From positions 1 through 28,394 of the IMG/VR virus record IMGVR_UViG_3300023273_001162: a stretch of 28,394 nt of DNA; one strand, given 5' to 3'. This document shows, piece by piece, positions 15,372 to 23,630 of this stretch. Position 1 is the stretch's first letter. Each line of letters begins with the position of its first letter. This DNA comes from a virus. Under the pieces are notes generated by a model that had not been told where the DNA came from, ran no database searches, and worked only from the letters and a program-made list of their open reading frames with translations. The position numbers and the translations under genes were made by a program.

Positions 15372-17543
15372 ATGATAAAGAAAAAACTACTTTATGTAGC
15401 ATCGCATCTTTCTACGGGTGGAATGCCACAATATCTTCTTAAACAAATTCAAACTTTCAAAGATGAGTTTGAAATACAAGTGGTTGAATACAACGACCAT
15501 AGTGGTGGTGTATTTGTAGTTCAAAAAAATCAAATCAATGATTTAGTAAAACTTCACACTCTTTATGAAAATAAAGGTGAAGAGCTTCTTAGAATTATAT
15601 CTGAAGAATCTCCTGATATTATACACTTCACCGAAATCCCAGAACACTTTATTGACCACAACACATTAGATAAAATTTTTGATAATACCATTCGAAAGTT
15701 TGATATCGTTTGTTCAACACATGGTTCGTTTACAAATCCAAATGAAATTCGTTACCAACCTGATAGATATATTTTGGTATCTGAATGGAGTAGAAGAAGA
15801 TTTGAACATTTAGGAGTTGATACTAAGGTATGGGAGTATCCAATTGAAAATTTCAAATACGATAAAGATTCGGCAAAAGACGAATTAGGATTTGAAAAAG
15901 ATTGGAAGCATGTTCTAATGGTAGGATTATTTTCAGAAGGAAAGAATCAAAGTGAGATATTTGATGTAGCACGATTATTAGAAAAGTATAAAATCAAATT
16001 TCATTTTGTAGGAAACCAAGCGGTTAACTTTGAATCTTATTGGAAACCATTAATGGAAGATAAGCCCGATAATTGTATTGTATGGGGTGAAAGAACTGAT
16101 ACTGATAAATTCTACAAAGCATCGGATTTATTTTACTTTAGTTCTAAGTTAGAATTAAATCCACTTTCAATCAAAGAAGCACTTTCATATAGATTACCAT
16201 CCATATTCAGACGATTACAAACTTATTTGGATACATATGATGATAACAAATTGGTTACTTACATTGATGGCGATATTCATAATATCAAAACCATATTATT
16301 GGAAAAGTTAGAACCTGAATTTAATGAAATTCCTGGTTGGTTTTCGTATGAAGAATTATATACTAAAGTAGTAGATAAACTTCCTAATAATGCTAACATA
16401 GTTGAAGTAGGTTCATGGTTTGGTAAATCTACCAATTTTATGATTAATAAAATCAAAGAAAGTGGTAAAAACATAAACTTTACAGCCATTGATACATTTA
16501 AAGGTTCTCCATTTGAAGAAAACTTAAAACATCGATTGAGTTTATATGATAATGATATTTACTCAGAATTTTTAAGTAATATGATTCATTTCGATAAATT
16601 GGATGATGTAAATGTAATTAAGGACTTATCTAAAAACGCTAAAGATTCTTTCATTAACAACTCATTGGATTTTGTAATGATAGATGCGGGTAATACATAT
16701 AAAGAAGTCAGTACTGATATTGAAAATTGGTTTCATAAAGTAAAGCCGGGTGGTATAATTGCTGGTGATGATTACATACCAATGTTTAGTGGTGTTGTTG
16801 ATTCTGTTAATGATTATTTTTATGGACAGATAGAAAAAATTGGAAATAGTTGGTTTAGAAAAAAACCACGTGTTCAAATTATTCATATGATGACACGACC
16901 TGATGATGTTAGGGAACAAATTAGTGCAAACTCTCTTAGACAACTTCAACGATTAGGATTTGATTATAAACCAATCATAAATGAAGTATATGATGATATA
17001 CCACCTAAAGAATTTTGTAGGAGACCGGAACATATATCTGATAAACCATTATACAAAGGAGAATTTGGTATAGGAAACATCACTGGTAGACATTATGGAT
17101 GTTATTTAGCTCATATAAATGCATTAAAAGAAATTGATACTGAAAACTATGATTACACTCTTATTTTTGAAGCAGATGCATTTATTTATTCTAATCTAAA
17201 GGATTTTGTAAACATAGTTTATAAAGCGTGTTTTATTTCGGAAAGAGATGATGTTCCATTTATTGGATTGGCTGATAATCCATCTTGGAACTCTTGGGGT
17301 GTAGATGATAACTTTAGAAAAACTGATTACAACCAAGATTGGGCTCATGCATACCTAATACCAAATAGAGATAAAGATTGGTGGATGGATAGAATTAACG
17401 ATTGTGAATGGGATGTTGGGGATTTATGGTATAACCATGTATTCTATAATCACAAACGAAATAGATACACAACAAATTACAGACATTCAAAACAAGCTGA
17501 AGGATTTTCTTTACTTGATAATTTAAATAAAAGTTGGAAATGA
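15372..17543 (+). CDS. Three-domain glycosyltransferase-methyltransferase-glycosyltransferase
   Basis: A 723-residue fusion. Residues about 1-310 resemble a GT4-type (GT-B) glycosyltransferase: opening LLYVASHLSTGGMPQYLLKQ and the donor-site E-x7-E (E261...E269, in ELNPLSIKEA). Residues about 320-500 resemble a class I SAM methyltransferase of the Methyltransf_24 type: VEVGSWFGKST (E345-G347), then FVMIDAG with D438 and a VKPGGIIAGDDY strand; the usual DGDHSY-type motif is DAGNTY here. Residues about 510-723 resemble GT25-like transferases: IIHMMTRPDD at the start, YGCYLAHINAL, and the acidic triad EAD (E600-D602) where GT25 has ED/EDD. It is the first gene of the P3 operon and overlaps the heptosyltransferase-like gene by 4 nt (ATGA). 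It could extend and methylate a glycan; acceptor unknown. Confidence 0.8.
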   Translation: MIKKKLLYVASHLSTGGMPQYLLKQIQTFKDEFEIQVVEYNDHSGGVFVVQKNQINDLVKLHTLYENKGEELLRIISEESPDIIHFTEIPEHFIDHNTLDKIFDNTIRKFDIVCSTHGSFTNPNEIRYQPDRYILVSEWSRRRFEHLGVDTKVWEYPIENFKYDKDSAKDELGFEKDWKHVLMVGLFSEGKNQSEIFDVARLLEKYKIKFHFVGNQAVNFESYWKPLMEDKPDNCIVWGERTDTDKFYKASDLFYFSSKLELNPLSIKEALSYRLPSIFRRLQTYLDTYDDNKLVTYIDGDIHNIKTILLEKLEPEFNEIPGWFSYEELYTKVVDKLPNNANIVEVGSWFGKSTNFMINKIKESGKNINFTAIDTFKGSPFEENLKHRLSLYDNDIYSEFLSNMIHFDKLDDVNVIKDLSKNAKDSFINNSLDFVMIDAGNTYKEVSTDIENWFHKVKPGGIIAGDDYIPMFSGVVDSVNDYFYGQIEKIGNSWFRKKPRVQIIHMMTRPDDVREQISANSLRQLQRLGFDYKPIINEVYDDIPPKEFCRRPEHISDKPLYKGEFGIGNITGRHYGCYLAHINALKEIDTENYDYTLIFEADAFIYSNLKDFVNIVYKACFISERDDVPFIGLADNPSWNSWGVDDNFRKTDYNQDWAHAYLIPNRDKDWWMDRINDCEWDVGDLWYNHVFYNHKRNRYTTNYRHSKQAEGFSLLDNLNKSWK

Positions 17544-18679
17544 TTTACAATAATATAAAACGAAATGTAAACAATATTGTTAATGTAAAAAATATTGTTA
17601 CAATATCATATGTTAATGGGGCTACAGTAAATATTTCTGGAAATATTCCAGCTACATATCGAGTTCAATTTTTTGATAAGAGAAAAAATATAATTCATTT
17701 TGAAACCGAAATTAAAAATAACTGTTGGGCTAAGTGCAACATTGAATATTTTGTAGATTGGAACATTAAAGTATGGGATGGTGATACATTATTTTATGAA
17801 GAAAACTTTGATGCATCCACTAAAAGGGTTTACATTGCATTGAGTTCAAAGGCATTGGGTGATACTTTGGCTTGGTTTCCTTATGTAGAAGAGTTTGGAA
17901 AAGTTCATAATTGTAAAATGGTAACATCTACATTTCATAATGATATGTTACAAAAACAATATCCAAATATTGAATTTGTTAATCCTGGTGATGTTGTTGA
18001 AAACTTATACGCTATGTATTCTTTAGGATTATTTTACACTGCTGATGGGAATATAAACTTATACAAAAACCCATCTGACCCAAAAACTCAAACAATGCAA
18101 AAAATGGGTTCTGATATATTGGGATTGGAGTATAAAGAAATTAAACCAAAATTAAATAAGAAAAATCTAAAAAAAGAAAAATTAGTAACTATTGCAATTC
18201 ACGGAACCGCTCAAGCAAAATATTGGAATAACCCAACTGGTTGGCAAGAAGTTATTGATTGGTTGAAAGGTAGAGGTTATAGAGTACGATTACTTTCAAA
18301 AGAACAAAGTGGTTATATGGGTAACTTTGAACCTAAAGGAATTGAAAAACATCCTTGGGGACCTTTAGAATTGGTAATGGATGAAATGGAGAAATCTCAA
18401 GCATTTATTGGTATTGGTAGTGGATTGAGTTGGTTAAGTTGGTCATTGGATGTTCCTACTGTATTGATTAGTGGATTCTCATACGATTGGGCTGAAATGC
18501 AAGATTGTATTAGAATCAGTACACCTAAAGGAAAATGTGAAGGTTGTTTTAATAGATTAAGGTTGGATGCTGGTGATTGGAATTGGTGTCCAGACCACAA
18601 AAGAACTGAAAGGCAATTCGAATGTACCACATCAATTACATCGGAAATGGTAATTAAAGAATTAGAAAAGTTTTTGTAA
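17540..18679 (+). CDS. Protein O-heptosyltransferase of the TibC/Aah (BAHT) type
   Basis: Resembles the autotransporter strand-loop-strand O-heptosyltransferases, which transfer heptose from ADP-heptose to serines of surface proteins. Seen: a beta-rich N-terminal domain (1-95); SSKALGDTLAWFPYVEEF with D108, close to the catalytic Asp near residue 110 reported for TibC; a GT9-like core with HGTAQAKYWNNPTGWQEV; an acceptor/donor loop IGIGSGLSWLSW; and C333-x2-C336-x13-C350-x11-C362, matching the iron-finger of this family, with DAGDWNWCP and TERQFECT around it. At 379 residues it is close to TibC (about 400). I chose ATG 17540 (ATGA overlap) rather than TTG 17534. The two HldE-half genes follow without a gap, so substrate synthesis and transfer are in one operon. 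Recognition is from memory of the family; no search was run. Confidence 0.82.
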   Translation: MIYNNIKRNVNNIVNVKNIVTISYVNGATVNISGNIPATYRVQFFDKRKNIIHFETEIKNNCWAKCNIEYFVDWNIKVWDGDTLFYEENFDASTKRVYIALSSKALGDTLAWFPYVEEFGKVHNCKMVTSTFHNDMLQKQYPNIEFVNPGDVVENLYAMYSLGLFYTADGNINLYKNPSDPKTQTMQKMGSDILGLEYKEIKPKLNKKNLKKEKLVTIAIHGTAQAKYWNNPTGWQEVIDWLKGRGYRVRLLSKEQSGYMGNFEPKGIEKHPWGPLELVMDEMEKSQAFIGIGSGLSWLSWSLDVPTVLISGFSYDWAEMQDCIRISTPKGKCEGCFNRLRLDAGDWNWCPDHKRTERQFECTTSITSEMVIKELEKFL

Positions 18680-19063
18680 ATGAAAGTTTGGATTAACGGA
18701 TGTTTTGATGTTCTCCATCACGGACACTTTAAGTTGATTGCACACGCAAAATCTTTTGGTGGAGAATTAAAAATAGGAATCGATTCGGATAGAAGAGTAA
18801 AAGAATCAAAGGGAGATAGTAGACCCTTCCATAATCAGAATCAACGAATATTTAATTTACTTCAAATTGATGGAGTAACTGATATTGTAGTTTTTGATTC
18901 AGATAAAGAATTATCAAATTTAATTAAAAAGTATCAACCTGATATTTTTGTAATTGGTGAAGAATATAGAGATAAGGGAATCATTGGTAGAAAGCATGCT
19001 AAGAAAATAGAATATTTCTCTAAAGTAGAAGGATTCTCAACAACTGGTTTATTGGATGAGTAA
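18680..19063 (+). CDS. HldE C-terminal-like heptose-1-phosphate adenylyltransferase
   Basis: Stand-alone 127-residue nucleotidyltransferase of the cytidylyltransferase fold. NGCFDVLHHGH carries the HxGH catalytic motif, followed by IGIDSDRRVKESKGDSRPF and R in the QRIF helix, DIFVIGEEY, and a closing FSTTGLLDE; the spacing and the KGDSRP and STT motifs match the C-terminal half of HldE/RfaE, which makes ADP-heptose from heptose-1-phosphate and ATP. The ATG directly follows the TAA of the heptosyltransferase-like gene; its end overlaps the kinase gene by 8 nt. In E. coli these two activities are one protein with the kinase first; here they are split and reversed. A CDP-glycerol (TagD-like) activity is the main alternative. 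Confidence 0.83.
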   Translation: MKVWINGCFDVLHHGHFKLIAHAKSFGGELKIGIDSDRRVKESKGDSRPFHNQNQRIFNLLQIDGVTDIVVFDSDKELSNLIKKYQPDIFVIGEEYRDKGIIGRKHAKKIEYFSKVEGFSTTGLLDE

Positions 19064-19808
19064 AGTATTAGTAATAGGAGAACAATGTGATGATATCTTC
19101 ATTTATGGAGATACCCCTCGTCTTTCACCCGAAGGACCTGCGCCTGTATTCATTCCAAAAAGAGAAGTTTACAATGGTGGTATGGGAATGAATGTAATGG
19201 CTAATTTATCTGCACTAAACATTGATGTAGATTTTGAACATCAAAAATTTCCAATTACAAAGACAAGACACATTCACGAACCATCAAACACTTTACTTTT
19301 AAGAATTGATGAGGAAAAAAATATTGATAACATAGGTGATAGATTACCTAAGTTGGATTTTTGGGAATATCAAATGGTTGTAGTTTCTGATTACAACAAA
19401 GGATTCCTAACCGAAGAAGATATAGCATATATCGGATTCAAACACCCAAATGTAATTTGTGATACAAAGAAAAAATTGGGTGAGTGGTGTAGAGATTTAC
19501 GATTTATAAAACTTAATCGTTCAGAATTTGAAAACAACAAAGAATTTATAGAGCAGAACGATTGGATTTTAGAAAAGTTAATAATTACATTAGATAAGGA
19601 TGGATGTATGTACAACGGTACAATGTATCCAACCGAACGAGTAGAGATTATGGATATCTCAGGAGCTGGAGATACTTTTGTAGCAGGATTTGTGAAAGAG
19701 TTCTTAGATTCCGAAGATATTCCAAAATCAATACAATTCGGAAATCGTTGTTCAGCACAAGTAGTACAAAAAAGAGGTGTAACAACAATAGATTACGAAA
19801 ATTTATAA
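19056..19808 (+). CDS. HldE N-terminal-like PfkB sugar kinase
   Basis: PfkB/ribokinase-family protein of 250 residues, best fitting the kinase half of HldE, which phosphorylates heptose-7-phosphate at C1. Seen: IGEQCDDIFIYGDTPRLSPE with the R-x-SPE-x-PxPVF element typical of HldE; GGMGMNVMANL (the GG hinge and NV-N helix); a VVVSDYNKG strand; KLNRSEFEN; and the C-terminal signature DISGAGDTFVAGF with the catalytic Asp. It is shorter than the HldE kinase domain (about 315), losing length in the lid and middle region. It overlaps the adenylyltransferase gene by 8 nt and ends the P3 operon. No isomerase, phosphatase or epimerase of the heptose route lies in this window, so the host or another part of the genome would have to supply those steps. 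Confidence 0.83.
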   Translation: MSKVLVIGEQCDDIFIYGDTPRLSPEGPAPVFIPKREVYNGGMGMNVMANLSALNIDVDFEHQKFPITKTRHIHEPSNTLLLRIDEEKNIDNIGDRLPKLDFWEYQMVVVSDYNKGFLTEEDIAYIGFKHPNVICDTKKKLGEWCRDLRFIKLNRSEFENNKEFIEQNDWILEKLIITLDKDGCMYNGTMYPTERVEIMDISGAGDTFVAGFVKEFLDSEDIPKSIQFGNRCSAQVVQKRGVTTIDYENL

Positions 19809-19816
19809 ATTATATA

Positions 19817-19824
19817 TTTATATA
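19817..19824 (+). promoter_or_regulatory. Candidate late promoter before the second coiled-coil gene
   Basis: TTTATATA inside a TATATATTTATATATGA run, 35 nt before the ATG at 19860, starting 8 nt after the cassette's last stop. It marks the return from the host-type to the late-type transcription unit. The spacing to the start codon is longer than in the other members. Confidence 0.45.
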
Positions 19825-19859
19825 TGAATTCAAAAACAATTAATTAATTTAAAAGTCAT

Positions 19860-20276
19860 ATGGCAACAGAACAAACAACATCAATTGATTTAGTTACAGT
19901 ACAACTTTCAGAAGAAAAAGTTACTGAAATCAAAGAGTACAATTCAAATCTTAATAATTTGATGGGTCAACTCGGACAACTTCATATTAGAAAAAATGAG
20001 TTACACGAAGAACTTCAAAGAATTGAGGATGCATTTACTCAAGCGGAAGAAGGTTTTAAAGATACTAACTCAGAAATGAGAAAAGTATTAAACAAATTGG
20101 AAAGAGATTACCCTAGAGGTCAGTTAGATTTAGAAAAAGGTACAATTACCTACAATAAATCTTTAAAAGAGCAAATGGAACAACAACAACAACAGCAACA
20201 AGGAGGTCAGTTTGGAGCTAATCCAAATGGAATCGATAGTGGTGAGGTTGTAAATGAACCATTTTCTAAGGTATAA
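19860..20276 (+). CDS. Coiled-coil protein with poly-Q tail, paralogue of the gene at 15039
   Basis: A 138-residue helical protein: coiled coil from about residue 17 to 80, then RGQLDLEKGTITYNK, the same ending as the 15039 gene, then an extra tail not in its paralogue. That tail has seven consecutive glutamines, GGQFGANPNG and an acidic end. The DNA is still alike where the motif is encoded (20118-20150 against 15270-15301). It follows the glycosylation operon and has its own late-type promoter. Function unknown; a structural or scaffold role would fit its promoter class. Confidence 0.75.
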   Translation: MATEQTTSIDLVTVQLSEEKVTEIKEYNSNLNNLMGQLGQLHIRKNELHEELQRIEDAFTQAEEGFKDTNSEMRKVLNKLERDYPRGQLDLEKGTITYNKSLKEQMEQQQQQQQGGQFGANPNGIDSGEVVNEPFSKV

Positions 20277-20299
20277 ATGGTAAACTAATAAATCGTATA

Positions 20300-20307
20300 T
20301 TTATATA
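20300..20307 (+). promoter_or_regulatory. Candidate late promoter of the nucleotidyltransferase-ligase gene
   Basis: TTTATATA within GTATATTTATATAGTA, 25 nt before the ATG at 20333. The 16-nt surrounding sequence is almost the same as at 26606-26620 (both contain ATATTTATATAGTA), before the gene between terminase and portal. This is the best-conserved pair of the set. Confidence 0.6.
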
Positions 20308-20327
20308 GTACAAACACAATAGTACTA
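20306..20327 (+). other. Small inverted repeat in the leader of the 20333 gene
   Basis: TAGTAC (20306-20311) and GTACTA (20322-20327) form a 6-bp stem with a 10-nt loop, ending 5 nt before the ATG. It could affect ribosome access. A stem this weak may also be chance in AT-rich DNA. Confidence 0.3.
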
Positions 20328-20332
20328 TTATA

Positions 20333-23300
20333 ATGAACGAATTATCTCAATTTTTAGTAGAGAGTATATTAGGGGAAGCGGACGGTGTAGAAAACAAAGT
20401 TGTAGTCTACGCTGGCCGCTTTCAACCTTTTCATAAGGGCCATTACGCAACTTATTCTCATTTAGTAAAGAAGTTTGGTAAGAACAATGTTTATATTGGT
20501 ACATCCAATAAAACAGATAATGATAAATCACCATTTAACTTCAAAGAAAAGGTGATGATTATGACAACGATGTTTGGTATTCCAAAAAACCAAATCGTTG
20601 AAGTAAAGAACCCATATGTACCAACTGAGGTACTTAAAAAATTTAATAAAGATACCACCGCATTTATTACCGTTGTTGGTAAAAAAGATGCTAGTAGATT
20701 AGGTGGTAAATTCTTCACTCCTTACAAAGATGGAATTGATTTTGAAGGATATGAAGATAGGGGGTATGTGTATATCGCTCCCGAAGGGGGAGGAGGTGTG
20801 AGTGGAACTGAAGTTCGTAGAGGACTATCAACAGGTTCAGAAGAAGATAAGAAAAAGTTTTTTTCAAAAAGAGCATATCCAAAATTCAATCAAAAGATTT
20901 TTAATTTTATAACCAATACATTAAACGAAGAATTTACTATTCCAAAGGAAGTGGTAGAAAGGTGGTTAGTTAATAATGTTGATTTAATTAAAGAAGCATC
21001 TCAAACTATTGGTAAAACCGAGGTAGATGATGGCCCTAACTTTTTATTTCCATCATATTCAACATTCGATAGAATTTCTCAAAGAAGAGCAGAAAAAATT
21101 GGATATACTGTATTAGCTCAAATAATGAGTGATGAACTTACCGATATTGACCCACATCCAATTTATCCAACAGGTCCTGTAAAGGCAGTAACCCCATTCC
21201 CAGCAGGTGTAGCTGGTAAAACAACTGCTACAAACCAAAAAGATTTTTATGGTTCTGAAGCTTACGATAAGTGGTGGAGTCATGTAACTAGAGTAGCTGG
21301 TTTGGTTGGATACTCATTAGTTGACTTTATTGAGTTAGAAGATGAAAGAGAAGAATCTTTAGTTGGTATTGAAAATGAAAAAGAAGAAGTGGGTAACACT
21401 CTTAAAGAGGATATTAAACTCCCAGTAAAAATTGGTGATACGATATTAACGGGTAGATTCAAAAACAAAAAGACAGTTGTTAAAACTATTGGTAAAGATG
21501 AACATGGAATGCCAACCATCAATGGTAGAAAAGTTGTAAACTTTAGAATCTTAAAAGAAGGTGTACAAGTTCAATTAGATGAAATCCCAATGGCGGATTT
21601 GGTTAAGATTGATACATACGCTGATAAACAACTAAACCCAGTAGATGTAGTTTTAACCGATAAACATTTCTTTGATAGGTTGACAGACCCAAGAAACAAA
21701 AAAGAAATTACACCTGCGGAACTAATCGGATTTTTCAAAAGATTAGCAAAGAAGAAAAAGGAATTCCTAAACTTCTTAAACCTATATGGACAAATCGTAG
21801 CAAAAGATAATAGAAGTAAAATCAACATTCCATTTATGAAACAAGCGAACAAAGTAATCGCTAAAACCATAATGAGAAAAGATGATTTTAAAACTCCAGA
21901 CCCAGAATATAAATTTGAACAATTAGCAAAGGGTATGGATATCTACGATATTGCAAATATGCATGGTGTAGATATTGATGATTTAGATAAAGAATTACAA
22001 GCGGGAATCAAAGTAGAAATGGAACACACTTCGGATAAGAGTGTGGCTGAACGAATTGCATTAGACCATTTGTATGAGGACCCAAAGTATTACACTAAAC
22101 TTAAAGATATTGAAGAGTATGTAATGTATCGTACTCACAAAATGTATCCAAAAGATAAAAGTGGGTTGGGTGATGAACTTGAAGAAGTGGCACCACATGG
22201 CTATCCTGACCAAAAATGGATTGATGACCATAGCGAAGAATTAAAGAGATTAAGAAAAAAATTTGATAAGGAAAAACTTCAGTATAATGAACCATATGCA
22301 TTGGGTGGTGGTATTACTGAATCAACTAATAAAAGTGAAGAAATGATACGATTAAAGAAATTGTTAAATGAAGTTTTACTAACCGAAGGTGGGGCATATG
22401 GACATATGAATCACCCATTTGATACTGAAATCAATTTAACTTTTGGACAATTGAAAGATATTGTAAACAAAGCTTTAGAGGGTAATTTGGAACTCACTAG
22501 AGAAAAGACCGATGGTCAAGCATTAGCAGTTAGTTGGAGAGATGGAAGATTGGTTGCAGCGAGAAACAAAGGACATTTGAAAAACAAAGGAGCTGGGGCA
22601 TTGGATATCAATGGTGTAGCTATGAAGTTTGCAGGAAGAGGAGAATTGGAGAAAGCGTATAACTTCGCAATGAAAGATTTGACCCAAGCCATTTCAAAGT
22701 TATCCGAAAAGCAGAGAGAGAAAATTTTCAAAGGTGGAGCATGTTTTATGAATTTGGAAGTAATCTATCCAACTTCTGTTAATGTAATTCCTTACGGACA
22801 AGCACTTTTAGTATTCCACGGAACGATGGAGTATAATGAGGATGGTATCGCAATTGGTGAGAACCAAGACGCTGCTAGAATGTTAGCTGGTATGATTAAA
22901 CAAATTAATGCAGATGTTCAATCAGCTTACACAATCCAAGGCCCACCAGTAGTTCAATTACCTAAATCCAAAAACCTTTCTTCACTTAAAGGAAAGTATA
23001 ATGGGCAAATATCAAAACTACAATCTAAGTTTAAATTAAAAGATACCGATGGTGTAGCAGAATATCATCAGGCTTGGTGGATGGATTTTGTGAATAAGAA
23101 ATCACCATCTAAGTTAGATAACAAAACCCTAATGGGATTGGTAAAGAGATGGGCATTCTACGATAAATCATTCAGATTAGATAATAAGAACATTACTGAT
23201 GAGAAAACTTTAGAATGGGCTAAGGGGATTGATAAGAATGACCATGCTAAGATGGCTAAGGATAACATCAGACCATTTGAAGATATCTTCTTAGGTGTTG

Positions 23301-23587
23301 GAGCAGAGGTTCTATCATTTATGAGTTCAGCACTGACAGCAAATCCTAATTCTGCTGTTAGAGATATGAAAAAGAGATTAGACCAAACCATCAAAGATGT
23401 TCAGAAAGGTGGAGACCCAAAGAAAGTTTCTAAACTTAAATTAGAGTTGGAAAGATTAAACGCAATCGGTGGAAAGAATAAGATTGTACCAAATGAAGGA
23501 ATCGTATTTGTGTATGGTGGAAAAACTTTCAAATTGACGGGAACATTCGCACCACTCAATCAGATTCTCGGTTTATTTTACGAATAG
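20333..23587 (+). CDS. Multidomain nucleotidyltransferase (NadM-like) and ligase-like protein, 1084 aa
   Basis: Seen in order. Residues about 22-195: a cytidylyltransferase-fold domain with GRFQPFHKGH (HxGH at 34-37) and the late motif SGTEVRRGL, as in NMN adenylyltransferases. Residues about 430-520: a charged helical region with FFDRLTDP and AKTIMRKDDFKTPDPE. Residues about 535-595: a DUF5661-like block (VEMEHTSDKSVAERIALDHL, DPKYYTKL). Residues about 690-1084: a covalent nucleotidyltransferase/ligase-like domain with motif I E-K725-T-D-G, NLEVIYP, EGIVF (1055-1059) and FKLTG (K1067). The first and last domains both handle nucleotides, suggesting an RNA/NAD repair or capping-type activity, but this is inference. 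It follows a late promoter, so the product may be packaged or act late. The ORF is intact. Confidence 0.75.
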   Translation: MNELSQFLVESILGEADGVENKVVVYAGRFQPFHKGHYATYSHLVKKFGKNNVYIGTSNKTDNDKSPFNFKEKVMIMTTMFGIPKNQIVEVKNPYVPTEVLKKFNKDTTAFITVVGKKDASRLGGKFFTPYKDGIDFEGYEDRGYVYIAPEGGGGVSGTEVRRGLSTGSEEDKKKFFSKRAYPKFNQKIFNFITNTLNEEFTIPKEVVERWLVNNVDLIKEASQTIGKTEVDDGPNFLFPSYSTFDRISQRRAEKIGYTVLAQIMSDELTDIDPHPIYPTGPVKAVTPFPAGVAGKTTATNQKDFYGSEAYDKWWSHVTRVAGLVGYSLVDFIELEDEREESLVGIENEKEEVGNTLKEDIKLPVKIGDTILTGRFKNKKTVVKTIGKDEHGMPTINGRKVVNFRILKEGVQVQLDEIPMADLVKIDTYADKQLNPVDVVLTDKHFFDRLTDPRNKKEITPAELIGFFKRLAKKKKEFLNFLNLYGQIVAKDNRSKINIPFMKQANKVIAKTIMRKDDFKTPDPEYKFEQLAKGMDIYDIANMHGVDIDDLDKELQAGIKVEMEHTSDKSVAERIALDHLYEDPKYYTKLKDIEEYVMYRTHKMYPKDKSGLGDELEEVAPHGYPDQKWIDDHSEELKRLRKKFDKEKLQYNEPYALGGGITESTNKSEEMIRLKKLLNEVLLTEGGAYGHMNHPFDTEINLTFGQLKDIVNKALEGNLELTREKTDGQALAVSWRDGRLVAARNKGHLKNKGAGALDINGVAMKFAGRGELEKAYNFAMKDLTQAISKLSEKQREKIFKGGACFMNLEVIYPTSVNVIPYGQALLVFHGTMEYNEDGIAIGENQDAARMLAGMIKQINADVQSAYTIQGPPVVQLPKSKNLSSLKGKYNGQISKLQSKFKLKDTDGVAEYHQAWWMDFVNKKSPSKLDNKTLMGLVKRWAFYDKSFRLDNKNITDEKTLEWAKGIDKNDHAKMAKDNIRPFEDIFLGVGAEVLSFMSSALTANPNSAVRDMKKRLDQTIKDVQKGGDPKKVSKLKLELERLNAIGGKNKIVPNEGIVFVYGGKTFKLTGTFAPLNQILGLFYE

Positions 23588-23601
23588 TAAAAAACTTAAT
23601 A

Positions 23602-23609
23602 CTTATATA
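23602..23609 (+). promoter_or_regulatory. Candidate late promoter before the Cys4 protein gene
   Basis: CTTATATA at the start of a perfect 12-bp palindrome CTTATATATAAG (23602-23613), 21 nt before the ATG at 23631. The same CTTATATATA occurs at 15006. It probably drives the run of genes up to terminase. Confidence 0.5.
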
Positions 23610-23630
23610 TAAGTATATATAAGATTTAGT

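Noticed and set aside
17534-17539. TTG start for the heptosyltransferase-like gene, and TTG 14350 for the tail-associated gene
   Set aside because: Both have an ATG a few codons later; ATG 17540 also makes the usual ATGA overlap with the gene before.
20176-20201. CAA repeat run as a microsatellite or slippage site
   Set aside because: It encodes seven glutamines in frame in a plausible linker, with one CAG interruption; nothing suggests regulation by slippage.
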